From assembly GCF_019219075.1 (NCBI RefSeq), contig NZ_JAHUWJ010000009.1:62001-126000 (forward strand): a stretch of DNA of 64,000 nucleotides. Reading direction: 5' to 3'. The notes below the pieces were generated by a model. It worked only from the letters and a program-made list of their open reading frames with translations, had not been told where the DNA came from and did not search any database. The translations under genes and the position numbers were made by a program. Source of the DNA: Chitinophaga sp. sic0106. Lineage in GTDB: Bacteria; Bacteroidota; Bacteroidia; Chitinophagales; Chitinophagaceae. The stretch's first letter is position 1; each line of letters starts with the position of its first letter. This document shows, in pieces, positions 1 to 9,080 of this stretch.

Positions 1-2
1 TG

Positions 3-1058
3 GATGTGGATGCCCGCATTGGTGAAGTGGTGAAAGCTTTGCAGGCCAGAAAGGATACTGCAAAAGAAGAGTGGCTGGTAGTGATTCAAAATACCACTGG
101 AGGCTTCCTCAACCGGATGGGTGGTGCATCGCACTACGAAAGGGATAACATGACGATCTACTACAGTCCGGTAATCACGCCGGGTCGTGTGGATGGTCCG
201 TGGTTCCATTCCACCGGCGTACGTTATTTGGGTGGTGCCGGTAACTACGTTCGCGCTGAAAATAATGATGGCGGATTGTATAACCTGGGTGATAAAGAGA
301 TGACGATTGAAGCGAAAGTACGTTTCAATAAAGGACCACGGGGCAACTATACCTACAGCTATCCGCCTTTCCTCAGTAAGATCGATTCACTGGATGGCAC
401 TATTGCCGGATGGGGCTTTTACAGAGATGGTACCAACATTGCGTTTGCTTACCAGGACGGTAAAAATGCCAACGAGGTACGCCCTGGTGTAGGCATCAGC
501 GATGGGAACTGGCATGCGATTACGGCTACACTGAAACATACCTACGATGCTACTAACGGGCATACCTATACGGCAAGCGCCTATATAGATGGTACCGCCA
601 AAGCTACTACCACTATCAAAAAAGGAGAGCCGAAAATAGAATCGCTGGCGCCGTTGGTCATCGGTTATCGCCCGGTGATTTACAACGATAACAACGAAAT
701 CGATATGTACATGATTGATGTGCATATCTACAATACGGTGCTGCCGGATGACGTGATCCTTACGAACGCCAAATCGTATGATGTAAATCCTGCCAGTCCA
801 TATGCAGCCAATGTAATCGGTAACTGGTCGGGAGATGAGGAGTTGGGAAATACACTGTATGACCGCAGTGCCAGCAAAAAGAATTTCACCGTAACGGGCA
901 GGCCCAGCTGGGATGCATTTAACCTGGTAATGGGTACTACGCCTGGGCCATGTAATTTGGATGTGGCGGCCAGTGTGCTCGATTGGATCGGGATTACGCT
1001 GCCGGCTACTACGAAGCCGCCGGGAGTGAGCTGGATTAAGGTGATTGGAGCGAAGTAA
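3..1058 (+). CDS. C-terminal part of a phosphodiesterase-like protein with a LamG/concanavalin A-like domain (5' truncated by window)
   Basis: The reading frame is open to the left edge, so this is the 3' part of a larger gene; the GTG at position 6 is probably internal. The first 40 residues contain a WLVVIQNTTGGF stretch that resembles the strand and metal-binding region of alkaline-phosphatase-superfamily phosphodiesterases, where WLVIVTSDHGG is usual. From about residue 65 to 270 the protein looks like a LamG/concanavalin A-like beta-sandwich, with the typical MTIEAKVRF, WHAITATL and DVHIYNTVL strands. Bacteroidota proteins of this architecture (DUF4983-type) often sit in polysaccharide-use loci. 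The altered DHGG-like motif is odd and may mean a non-catalytic enzyme part, but the metal site cannot be judged without the upstream half. The gene converges on the RHS gene across a strong shared hairpin terminator. Confidence 0.6.
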   Translation, partial: DVDARIGEVVKALQARKDTAKEEWLVVIQNTTGGFLNRMGGASHYERDNMTIYYSPVITPGRVDGPWFHSTGVRYLGGAGNYVRAENNDGGLYNLGDKEMTIEAKVRFNKGPRGNYTYSYPPFLSKIDSLDGTIAGWGFYRDGTNIAFAYQDGKNANEVRPGVGISDGNWHAITATLKHTYDATNGHTYTASAYIDGTAKATTTIKKGEPKIESLAPLVIGYRPVIYNDNNEIDMYMIDVHIYNTVLPDDVILTNAKSYDVNPASPYAANVIGNWSGDEELGNTLYDRSASKKNFTVTGRPSWDAFNLVMGTTPGPCNLDVAASVLDWIGITLPATTKPPGVSWIKVIGAK

Positions 1059-1069
1059 TGGATGATATT

Positions 1070-1103
1070 AAATCGGGTGAGCAAAAAAATGCTCACCCGA
1101 TTT
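1070..1103. terminator. Bidirectional hairpin terminator
   Basis: A perfect inverted repeat with 14-bp arms (AAATCGGGTGAGCA and its complement) and an A6 loop lies 11 bp after the LamG gene and just before the end of the RHS gene. A/T tracts flank both sides, so it can end transcription from both convergent genes. Confidence 0.8.
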
Positions 1104-1105
1104 AT

Positions 1106-4100
1106 TTAAAAGTTTGAGGGTGCGTAAATAATCTTGTTAAATTGGATTGTTCCCGCCCTTCTCATCTGCATCCAGATGGATGCAGAGTTGCGTAATGATT
1201 CACCCGTAGCTCTGTAATGACCTGTCACATTTTTTAGCACGAGGTTGTTGTCCTGATTGAGGCTCACGTATCCTGCGCCATACGTTAGGTCGCCTTCCCC
1301 TTCGACGGCTGCGTGCGATATTATGCTGCTTCCTACTTTGACCTGAAAGTCTCTGAAAGAAATAGTAAACTTAAAATCTTCGTCACTACTGTTCAAAGCC
1401 TCGTTTATTTGCTGTGGTGTCTGCGCCCATCTTGCCCAACCCATCTCCAGATAAGAATCACGTTCAAGCTTTTCGTCCTTTAAACCTTCTGGATCGGTAT
1501 TTTGGAAAATCCTGTTGCCATAAGCATCAAAACCATACACATCATTAACACCTCTAAAAATAGAAGCTTTGGGTTTTCTTATGGCAATGTTTAGTCGCTC
1601 TTCTACAGACATTCCTTGATAGTAATCACGATATGATTTGTAAATAGGTACTATCTCCGCACGTGTCAGGCTTCGGTCTTTGAGTCCATCCCCTAAGGCA
1701 GCCCAAAAATGTGGGCCTACTTCCTCTTGGGCGAGGGCAGCCAGTTCATCAATACGGGCAAATCTTTCATCTGATATATACGTGGCTAATACATCTTCTA
1801 TGGCATCAGCCAGCACTGCTTCCGGGGCTACCATTGCCGTCGCCATGTCTACGAGTGTCATTAGCTCCACCGAGCCTTCAAATGTCTCTATTATTTCGGC
1901 ATCCATCAGAAAGTGCCCGCTTGGATCATAATTCTTAACGGGGTTATTGAGTGCATAGGCATAACGGTTATATACGTCCGACTGATATGGTTTACCACCT
2001 AACTGATTATCTGCGGTAATAAACCTGCCTGTGATGGGGTTGTAATACCTGGCGTTGAAATAATACAGCCCATTTTCATCCAGTTCCATCCCGGAAAACA
2101 GGTAATCAGTGGTGATTGACCCAGTTATGGTATCCAAGGTGCCATAAGGGGTGTATTTCATGTTACTGGTGGCTGCGCCGGTAGTGTTGGTGGTAAGTAA
2201 GGTGGAGTTGATGAAATTGCCATGCAGGTAGCTGGGCCCTTTGGTGGTGGATATTGAGGCTATCCGCTGCCCAGGTATCTGTACGAATCTTATGCCTTGG
2301 CTACCTTTGCTATTGTTAATCACATTGTAGTTTGGTGATACATAGATTTCGGTGCTGCCGGATTTAAAGTCTTTCTTAAAGGTGCGTTGTCCGGTATAAT
2401 CATAAGCGAAAGCACTTAGCGTATCGCTGCCGGAAAGGATGGCTGTCAGCTGATTAAATGTGTTGTATCCGAAAGTGAATGGCGTGGTATTGCCTTGTAG
2501 GCTGATGGTATGCCCGGATAAGTTACCATTTTTGTCGTAACTGGCTGAGTACACCTGCTGTCCCTGTAATGTGCCGGTTATCACCTGATAGTTATTATTG
2601 TAGGTGTATGTAATATTATCCTTCAGGGTGAGATTTCCGGAGGGGTTATACTGATAACTGGCGCTGCTCAGGGAATTAGATGCTTGTATCAGGCGACCAT
2701 TTGGTGCATACTGGTAAGTTTCGCTGTTGGCTGGCACGAGGTGATCCGTTATAGATGCTACATTGTAGCGGTTTGTCCAGCTATATGTTTTGTTGGCGAG
2801 GGTAGTGTCACCAGACAGTATAGAATAGTTTAGCACCTTGCCAAAAGGCAAATAGGTGGCATTCCGTTGTACCTGGTTACCATAAATCAGCTGTAGCTGA
2901 TCGCCATAGGCATCGTACTGGGGAATGGTAAGATACGGGGTAGGAGTAGCATTCAGTCCTTCCGCAAACGTGACCTGACGGAGATACCCATTATTGTAGT
3001 AGCTGTAGTTAGCGACACTGCTATCCGGATAAATCAATAGGGCTATGCTGCCGTCCGGATTGTAGGAGTTTTGTTCCGTACAGGAATAGTTAGCGGTATG
3101 GATGTTTGTGCTGATTGGGCGATGGTAGCCATCATAATTGTAAGTATGTGTGGTTTGCAGCAGAGAGTCTACCACCTTACAGAGATTTGTCATTCCATTT
3201 TTAACCGTACTGAGGTCATATTGGTAACTGGTATTTTGATAGTGGGTGGCTACAGCAATTCTCCGCTGAAGTGCATCCATCTCACAAAATATAGTATCAC
3301 CTTTTGCAGGAACTACCAAAAAATTATTGTTTGTATAATTACGTAGATATTGCGTGGTGCCGCTTGCAGGGTTGGTAGTACTGGCAAGATCCCCGGTAGA
3401 AAAGTAAGTATAGGTACTGGTTAGTCCCCCCGGATCTGTTACCTGAATGATACGCCCAAGCGGGTCATATTGATAAGTGGTGGTGAGCTTTGTTGCATCA
3501 GTTGCCTGCGTGGGTTTGGGTTTGCCACCATAGTAGTCAACCGTCCGATAAATGGTGGCAGAGTCAGGAGTGCTTGCTGCCAGTGTGATGGCGGTGGTTT
3601 TGTTATAATAGTTGAAGATGTTACTAATGGTACTATTACCGGGGCCAGGAATGGAAATTTGTACAGGCCGGCGATAAGGATCATAGGAAAGTCGGGTGAC
3701 CTGCGCACTATCCGACGGGAAGTACGGAAGGGAGAAAACGGTCAGTTGATTATTGCTGTTATATGCTTTCTGCTGCAGCACCTGTTGGCGGTTAATACCT
3801 TGCCAGCTTCGTTGGACTTCACGGGATAATCCATCATACACCACAAAGGAAGTGTCCCATTGGGTGCCTGCCCAGTTACTGCGTACTACGCGCTGTTGCA
3901 CAAAACCAGCAGGCAGGTTTGTGAAGTAGGCGTAGTTGGACAATACTACCTGTTTGCCGGTACTATCCGGTCCGAGTGAAACACTATCCCGCCCGAACTG
4001 ATCACAAAGTGTTGTGAATGTAATATTATTGGCATCGGTGGTACTAATAGTTTGCCCGTTAGCCGGATCAATTTTGATTAACGTGGTAAGTTGGTTACCC

Positions 4101-7100
4101 CATTGATTAGGCGGACTGATCATTTTTGCCGGAAAGGAGTGGTAGGCGGTATCTACAACAATCCGGTTCGTGTCACCAGCTGCATTTACTGTCATGATTT
4201 GGTTCCCATATATATCATAACCATATTGGTTATTCAGCCAGGTGTTGTTAGCGTTCAGCCACATGCTGTTTTGGTTTGGCAGCCAGGAACGCTGGTTGTT
4301 ATATTGCCAGGTTTGTTGCTGGAGAATGGCCGCCTGCGTGGTGTCTGAAGCGATCCTTTGTTCATGTTTATACCCGATATGCCAGGTTACACTGTCGTTG
4401 ATATACCTTACTTCCGTAAGCAAACGATGGTTTTCTGCAGTGTCATTGAGTTGTTCCGTGAGCACAGTATTGCCGAAATCGTCGTAGCCGTAGTTTGTGC
4501 CAATGGTAAAGGCGAATTGCCCGTAGTCATAATGATCTATACGATTGGCTGCGTTGAACACCTGGTAACAGATGGCATTGGTATTAAAGGTATCTGCCTG
4601 CTGGTAATACTGGTTGCGGTTGCGCGACAACAGATTCCCTTTTAAATCCTGGGTAGTACAGGATTGTACTTTTCCGGTAAATGGAAATTGCTGTAAGTAG
4701 GTATTGGTGGTTACATTACCGGCGCTGCTGTCTGTTTCCTGTACCTGGCTGAAACCCAGCCACCCATATGCTTGCATGTCAGTGAGTGAGCCACTGTATT
4801 TAAAGTTATAGGGATAATTATTACCCATGCCGTCACTCAGCACATAACGTTGCACCAGGTAGGAGGAAGACTGCGTGGACACATATGGATACAAGGAAGA
4901 CTGCGTAGCAGATAAAACAGTTGAGTTGTACCGGTTTTGCAGATACAGTCCATCCACAAGAGCATTATTGTTACCTCCTTGGCTGTATACAGCACTGCTG
5001 GTCATGGGTGTATGCTGAAACTGATAGGTGCCATTGATGCCATTGTTAATACTGGTAACCAGGTCAGGTACCTGGTTACTGGTTTGTACTGTCCCTGAAT
5101 TTTGATCACCCCCAAAGTAAATCGTATTATTATTGGCAGTAAAAATATCAGCCACACCGTCGCCATTGAAGTCACCCAGCCAGGCATAACCCGTTTGTAC
5201 CGTTGGAGGCCTGGTTGGCTGGGGATAGAATTTTCCACAATAGTTGTAGTATACCGTAGCCAGGGTGCCATTGAAAGCATAGATATCCATGGTGCCGTCG
5301 CCGTTAAAGTCACTGATCCAGTTGGTGGTACTGTTGAGGTTCATGCCAGATAATGGTTGGCCGGCGGCGAAACCTTTGCCATTGGAAAAATACATCGTAT
5401 ATGCCTGTCCGTTGAAAGTGAGCAGGTCGGTAAGGCCATCGTTATTGAAATCCGCCACCAGGTTGCTACCTGGGTCAGCGCTGATATTCATTCCTGCTAT
5501 AGGAATAGGGGCGGCAAATTGATTGGATTGAGAAAAATTGGAGAGATAGAGGGTGCCGCTTTTAGAATCTGCGCTATACAGATCTGCCTGGGAATCTCCG
5601 TTAACATCCACTACGAAGATTTCTCCGGAGGCAAGCTGCATATTGGAGATGGTTTGTGCAGGCTTAAAACCATTGCCATTGGATAAATATACATACGCGG
5701 TAGTACCCATGATGGACAGCAGATCGGCCATACCATCACCATTCATATCTGAAGTGAAAATACAATTGGAGCAGTTGGTATTAAATTTCAGGTCCCTGGT
5801 TACAACCGGTTTTGCGCTGAGCACATGGGTTTGCGGATCACAAAAATAGATATTGGCTAATCCTGCATTCAGGACCATCAGGTCAGGGAAGCCGTCGCCA
5901 TTATAATCGGCCACGTACGATTGGTCAGAAATATCAATAGGACTTGGTAGTTTCTGCATGGTAAATCCGCTGCCATTGGCATAGTAAATGGCTTCCACCA
6001 TACTGGCGCTGTTCAGCGGGAGCAGATCTGTTTTTCCATCGCCATTGAAATCGCCTTCATAGCCGGTATTGGTAGGGGGCCCTTCATACCTGGCAGATTG
6101 CTGAACAAAGCCGTTAGGCCCGTTGGTCCATTGTAGTGTAATCGGCGCCGTTGCACCACCGTAGGTGCCGTATTCATTGATAGCAGCGATGCGGCTGATG
6201 GGTGCCGGGTTAGTACTGTCGTAGGTCAGCCAGTATGTTTTCACAGGTACGGTGTCCTGGCCTTTTACAATATAAGTGCGGATAGCCTTGAGGCGAACGG
6301 AGATGGCACTGTTGGCGCCACCGGCAAAATACAGTAGTGTATCCGGGCGGGGTTCGTAGTAGAACTTTACAAACCGGTTTGACTCGTTCGTATATGTGCT
6401 GCCGTAGGATATCACATCCGGGTAGGAAGTGCCATCGCTGGCGCATCCGGTCATAGGCTGTCCCTGTATGTTAGCGGGCGTTTTGGAATAGGAAAATTTT
6501 ACTTTGTTGCCGGTGGTGCTTACATATTCCTGTACCATCCATTTTTTGATGGTACCTTTTAATGCGCCGCTGTTGAAGTCCGCCCCTTGTGCCACCACCT
6601 GGCTGCCATAGCCTGTGCCGAAGGTGGCGGTAGAGCCATTTTTAAGTTGTACAATAAAGGCTTCGGGACCTTGACCGGCGGTGCCAAGAGCAGTCACTTT
6701 TTTCCAGCTTTGCTGCTGTGTGAAATAAGTGCTGCGCGGGGTGAAGTAGGTACCGCTTTGTGCGGAATTATTCATGAGCCTTGTACCGCTTAATGAAAAC
6801 CGGTCGTTGGTATCATAGTTTACACCACCGCGGAAACCATCCTGCGGAACAGTGGCGCCCGACCTCGTGATAGCTGAAATGCCGGTTATTCCCCAGCCCA
6901 TACCTAACAGGCCGTTGCCTGACTGACTGTTAAATGAGAGTTGCAGGGAAGGAGCTGCGCCCTGGTTGCCAGGCGGCAGCGTTAAAGAAATGCTGTATGT
7001 GGCTGCACCGTTGGCGTTGACAGTCATCTTTCCCTGCAACACACCATTAAATGGTGTACCTGGAGCCAGCTGCTTGCTGTTAGTAGTTTTCCGTTGCGCA

Positions 7101-7177
7101 GACTGAGCCTGCGCTACCTGAATGCCGGTTAACAACAGCAGCATCAGATAACAACATTTAATAGTGGTTTTTCTCAT
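1106..7177 (-). CDS. Secreted SpvB/FG-GAP/RHS repeat protein, Tc-toxin BC-like, with unique C-terminal tip
   Basis: This 2023-residue protein begins with a Sec signal peptide (hydrophobic core about residues 9-22, end AQA). An SpvB/TcaC-like N-terminal domain follows (about 35-330; motifs GAATYSISLTLPPG and GLLGMGWGITG). Seven FG-GAP/VCBS calcium-binding repeats (GDFNGDGKTDLL type) lie at about 370-700, then a TcdB-like middle part, YD repeats (about 1100-1650) and an RHS core ending at DPSGH (about 1755). This order matches the TcB plus TcC cocoon of insecticidal Tc toxins fused in one chain. The last 268 residues have no RHS character and are probably the variable cargo domain; a TGHYR motif lies at 1985-1989. 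I do not recognise the activity. It is the last gene of a three-gene unit. No TcA subunit and no downstream immunity gene are present. A structural or surface role is possible instead of toxicity. Confidence 0.85.
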   Translation of the reverse strand: MRKTTIKCCYLMLLLLTGIQVAQAQSAQRKTTNSKQLAPGTPFNGVLQGKMTVNANGAATYSISLTLPPGNQGAAPSLQLSFNSQSGNGLLGMGWGITGISAITRSGATVPQDGFRGGVNYDTNDRFSLSGTRLMNNSAQSGTYFTPRSTYFTQQQSWKKVTALGTAGQGPEAFIVQLKNGSTATFGTGYGSQVVAQGADFNSGALKGTIKKWMVQEYVSTTGNKVKFSYSKTPANIQGQPMTGCASDGTSYPDVISYGSTYTNESNRFVKFYYEPRPDTLLYFAGGANSAISVRLKAIRTYIVKGQDTVPVKTYWLTYDSTNPAPISRIAAINEYGTYGGATAPITLQWTNGPNGFVQQSARYEGPPTNTGYEGDFNGDGKTDLLPLNSASMVEAIYYANGSGFTMQKLPSPIDISDQSYVADYNGDGFPDLMVLNAGLANIYFCDPQTHVLSAKPVVTRDLKFNTNCSNCIFTSDMNGDGMADLLSIMGTTAYVYLSNGNGFKPAQTISNMQLASGEIFVVDVNGDSQADLYSADSKSGTLYLSNFSQSNQFAAPIPIAGMNISADPGSNLVADFNNDGLTDLLTFNGQAYTMYFSNGKGFAAGQPLSGMNLNSTTNWISDFNGDGTMDIYAFNGTLATVYYNYCGKFYPQPTRPPTVQTGYAWLGDFNGDGVADIFTANNNTIYFGGDQNSGTVQTSNQVPDLVTSINNGINGTYQFQHTPMTSSAVYSQGGNNNALVDGLYLQNRYNSTVLSATQSSLYPYVSTQSSSYLVQRYVLSDGMGNNYPYNFKYSGSLTDMQAYGWLGFSQVQETDSSAGNVTTNTYLQQFPFTGKVQSCTTQDLKGNLLSRNRNQYYQQADTFNTNAICYQVFNAANRIDHYDYGQFAFTIGTNYGYDDFGNTVLTEQLNDTAENHRLLTEVRYINDSVTWHIGYKHEQRIASDTTQAAILQQQTWQYNNQRSWLPNQNSMWLNANNTWLNNQYGYDIYGNQIMTVNAAGDTNRIVVDTAYHSFPAKMISPPNQWGNQLTTLIKIDPANGQTISTTDANNITFTTLCDQFGRDSVSLGPDSTGKQVVLSNYAYFTNLPAGFVQQRVVRSNWAGTQWDTSFVVYDGLSREVQRSWQGINRQQVLQQKAYNSNNQLTVFSLPYFPSDSAQVTRLSYDPYRRPVQISIPGPGNSTISNIFNYYNKTTAITLAASTPDSATIYRTVDYYGGKPKPTQATDATKLTTTYQYDPLGRIIQVTDPGGLTSTYTYFSTGDLASTTNPASGTTQYLRNYTNNNFLVVPAKGDTIFCEMDALQRRIAVATHYQNTSYQYDLSTVKNGMTNLCKVVDSLLQTTHTYNYDGYHRPISTNIHTANYSCTEQNSYNPDGSIALLIYPDSSVANYSYYNNGYLRQVTFAEGLNATPTPYLTIPQYDAYGDQLQLIYGNQVQRNATYLPFGKVLNYSILSGDTTLANKTYSWTNRYNVASITDHLVPANSETYQYAPNGRLIQASNSLSSASYQYNPSGNLTLKDNITYTYNNNYQVITGTLQGQQVYSASYDKNGNLSGHTISLQGNTTPFTFGYNTFNQLTAILSGSDTLSAFAYDYTGQRTFKKDFKSGSTEIYVSPNYNVINNSKGSQGIRFVQIPGQRIASISTTKGPSYLHGNFINSTLLTTNTTGAATSNMKYTPYGTLDTITGSITTDYLFSGMELDENGLYYFNARYYNPITGRFITADNQLGGKPYQSDVYNRYAYALNNPVKNYDPSGHFLMDAEIIETFEGSVELMTLVDMATAMVAPEAVLADAIEDVLATYISDERFARIDELAALAQEEVGPHFWAALGDGLKDRSLTRAEIVPIYKSYRDYYQGMSVEERLNIAIRKPKASIFRGVNDVYGFDAYGNRIFQNTDPEGLKDEKLERDSYLEMGWARWAQTPQQINEALNSSDEDFKFTISFRDFQVKVGSSIISHAAVEGEGDLTYGAGYVSLNQDNNLVLKNVTGHYRATGESLRNSASIWMQMRRAGTIQFNKIIYAPSNF

Positions 7178-7201
7178 AGGATGTTGAATTTTTGAGGCGT
7201 A

Positions 7202-7606
7202 TTAATTAGATCGGATGGTAATGGTAAACGTATAATTATAACCATCAACAACTGGCGTGGTAGCCCCTTCTACATAATAGCCCTGGCCTGGAACGATAGA
7301 AGGCATAGGGCCTCCATTCAGGCCGCTGAGATTATAGGTAATTGTCAACTGCGGACCTGTCGGGAGGTTGAAAATAGCGGTGCCTTTACAGTCTGCTTTA
7401 TTTGGTGTACCGTATGACGGGGGTGAATACACCTGAAGAATCGTGGCCTTATCACCGTCTGCTAATGTCGGAACAATTACAGGCGGCAATGAATCGGGAT
7501 ATAAAGAACCATCTTTCAGAAAACTAAAGGTACTGAATGTAATATCGCCCGCATTCGTACTGTTGGTAGCAATGATGGTGACACTTGCTGTTCTGGCTGA
7601 ACTCAT
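7202..7606 (-). CDS. Small signal-less beta-rich protein, unknown function
   Basis: This 134-residue protein lies 24 bp upstream of the RHS gene on the same strand and follows the next small gene after 16 bp, so the three are probably one transcript. It has no signal peptide, no membrane segment and a single cysteine. Alternating hydrophobic strands (ASVTIIATNST, TFTITIRSN) suggest a beta-sandwich. The spacing of VTII near the start, a GDK motif and an acidic/Gly-rich middle vaguely recall aegerolysins, which are small cytosolic lipid-binding proteins that assist pore formers. That likeness is weak and from memory. I cannot assign a function; the context suggests a partner of the RHS protein. 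Confidence 0.6.
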   Translation of the reverse strand: MSSARTASVTIIATNSTNAGDITFSTFSFLKDGSLYPDSLPPVIVPTLADGDKATILQVYSPPSYGTPNKADCKGTAIFNLPTGPQLTITYNLSGLNGGPMPSIVPGQGYYVEGATTPVVDGYNYTFTITIRSN

Positions 7607-7622
7607 GTTAATGTTTTTTGAA

Positions 7623-8048
7623 TTAAGATTTACGTTTGAGGGTGAGGTAAGCAGTCACACTATTCCCTTTCGTAGGATTCGAAGGGTTCATGCCGCTGCC
7701 ATCAATGTCAATAGAATAGTCCACAGTGTATAAAGTGCCTTTGCTGGGAATACTCTGAATACCGGCATAGAAGAAGCAGTCGCTGCCATCATCGGAGCCG
7801 GCTTCGTCATACGGGCAGTTAATTGCTAAATATAACATGGAGCCATCGTTTAGCTGATATTGCACGTGGGCGGTGGAACCATGGGCTGCATTGGGCGTCT
7901 TATAAAAGGCGAACAACAATTTCTTGTAATCACCTACTGCAATATCCTGGGGAGAAGTATGGGCTCTCCCATGCATGAGGTTCAGGTTTTGTGGATTGTA
8001 ACTGTACTCGGTCTCGTTAGTGATGTAACAGAGCGCGTTTCTTGTCAT
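7623..8048 (-). CDS. Small protein with actinoporin-like/fungal fruit-body-lectin-like pattern
   Basis: This 141-residue protein is the first gene of the unit leading to the RHS gene. Several features occur in the order seen in actinoporins and related lectins: an N-terminal ITNET strand, HGR, a P..IAVGDY stretch, FAFYKTP, then VQYQLNDG, L.LAINCPYD and a following aromatic FFYAGI. In actinoporins the corresponding stretch is Y.(L/M).DG..L...FS.PYD and belongs to the phospholipid-head-group-binding face. The protein starts directly at the sandwich: the amphipathic N-terminal helix that forms actinoporin pores is missing and there is no signal peptide. A membrane- or glycan-binding role is therefore likelier than an autonomous pore. 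The family assignment is an inference from pattern only; a generic beta-sandwich is the alternative. Confidence 0.55.
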   Translation of the reverse strand: MTRNALCYITNETEYSYNPQNLNLMHGRAHTSPQDIAVGDYKKLLFAFYKTPNAAHGSTAHVQYQLNDGSMLYLAINCPYDEAGSDDGSDCFFYAGIQSIPSKGTLYTVDYSIDIDGSGMNPSNPTKGNSVTAYLTLKRKS

Positions 8049-8440
8049 ATTAAATGTGCGTTTAGGGGTGAATAATTATCCCGTCCGGGACGTTTAAAGA
8101 AAAGAGATGAATGCGGATAATAGGCTGCCACAGCATTTCCTGGAGGTGAAATGAAGCAGGGACGGCACTATGGCTTACGATAGGGAGGAATCGAAGCGCT
8201 TATATTGGTTATTGCATCTGGTTATTCGAAAGGTATTTACGAAGACGGAGTTTGGTTGGATTTTCAAAATGATAATAAGGGTGGCAAATTGCAAATGATC
8301 GGGCGGGGTTGCTTTCATTGGTGTCAGGGTGGTTGCAGTAAGATTTCAGATATTGCTAACGCTGACGTCTACCCTAATACCTTACCTATATATCCCCTGT
8401 TAGTCTGTTCCCGGTAATACCGATATTTTTACTTGTACTG
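8049..8440. other. Intergenic region between toxin-like operon and acyltransferase remnant
   Basis: This 392-bp stretch has no supported gene. It must hold the promoter of the minus-strand three-gene unit; an imperfect palindrome ATCCCGTCCGGGAC lies about 40 bp upstream of the first start and could be a regulator site. On the plus strand the acyltransferase frame stays open leftward to a stop at 8375 and encodes hydrophobic residues. The remnant may therefore extend somewhat further upstream than marked, but no start codon is seen there. Confidence 0.4.
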
Positions 8441-9080
8441 GTGGTAATAACAATAATTAGTAAGCTGTTGTACATTACTCCGTTGGAAGGCCGTTATAAA
8501 TCTATCGACGGTTTGCATGGCTATCTTGCATTTTTTGTGTTTCTCCATCATTCGGTGATCTGGTATTATTTTTTACATGGGAGAGGTTGGACTTTTCCTC
8601 CATCGCGGGTGTTCAGTCATTTCGGGCCTACCAGCGTTTCTTTGTTTTTTATGATCACAGCATTTCTCTTCTTTTCTAAATTATTTGCAGCAAAGCAGCA
8701 GGGAATTGACTGGTTGAAGTTGTATGTATCAAGATGTATGCGGATTTTGCCATTGTATTGCTTTCTATTGTTGCTACTGTTGGTGATGGTAGGGATATTA
8801 TCTGACTGGAGGTTAAAGGAGCCGTTATCCGCCCTGCTACTGCACATAGGAGGTTGGCTGTTAATTATGGAACCTGCCATCAACGGGATTGACGGTACCA
8901 GGTTTATAATTGCCGGTGTGGTATGGAGTCTGGCTTTCGAAGGTGCACTGGCTGATCGTAACGCTATCCAGTGTGTTGCTGATTGCGATTTTCACACTGA
9001 CCTGGCATTTTATCGAGCGGCCTTGTATTGCGGCCACGGATAAAGTTACACGCAAAGTCCGTCGCTACTTCGAAGAGTAA
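8441..9080 (+). pseudogene. Acyltransferase 3 (OafA/YrhL-type) remnant with internal deletion and frameshift
   Basis: The N-terminal half keeps typical acyltransferase 3 features: IDGLHGYLAFFVFLHHS, the SVSLFFMITAFLFFS helix, an R.LPLY element and VVWSLAFE. Directly after this the frame breaks. From 8949 a different frame reads WLIVTLSSVLLIAIFTLTWHFIERP and runs to a stop at 9080, which is the usual C-terminal last helix and IERP end of this family. The membrane helices normally between these two parts are missing, roughly 100-150 residues by family length. An internal out-of-frame deletion therefore destroyed the gene. The 3' end overlaps the convergent esterase by 16 bp. The start is uncertain (GTG at 8441 used). 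Confidence 0.75.

Noticed and set aside
1680..1938. Two plus-strand ORFs inside the end of the RHS gene
   Set aside because: Low-complexity Ser/Ala-rich translations opposite a well-supported gene; they are shadow frames. I also considered whether one could be an immunity gene, but orientation and composition do not fit.
5002..5849. Regularly spaced repeats considered as a CRISPR-like array
   Set aside because: They are the DNA of the FG-GAP protein repeats; spacing and variation follow the protein motif and there are no identical direct repeats.
8205..8417. 70-residue plus-strand ORF before the acyltransferase remnant
   Set aside because: No recognisable motif, irregular composition and no neighbour support; it is likely chance in a decayed region.
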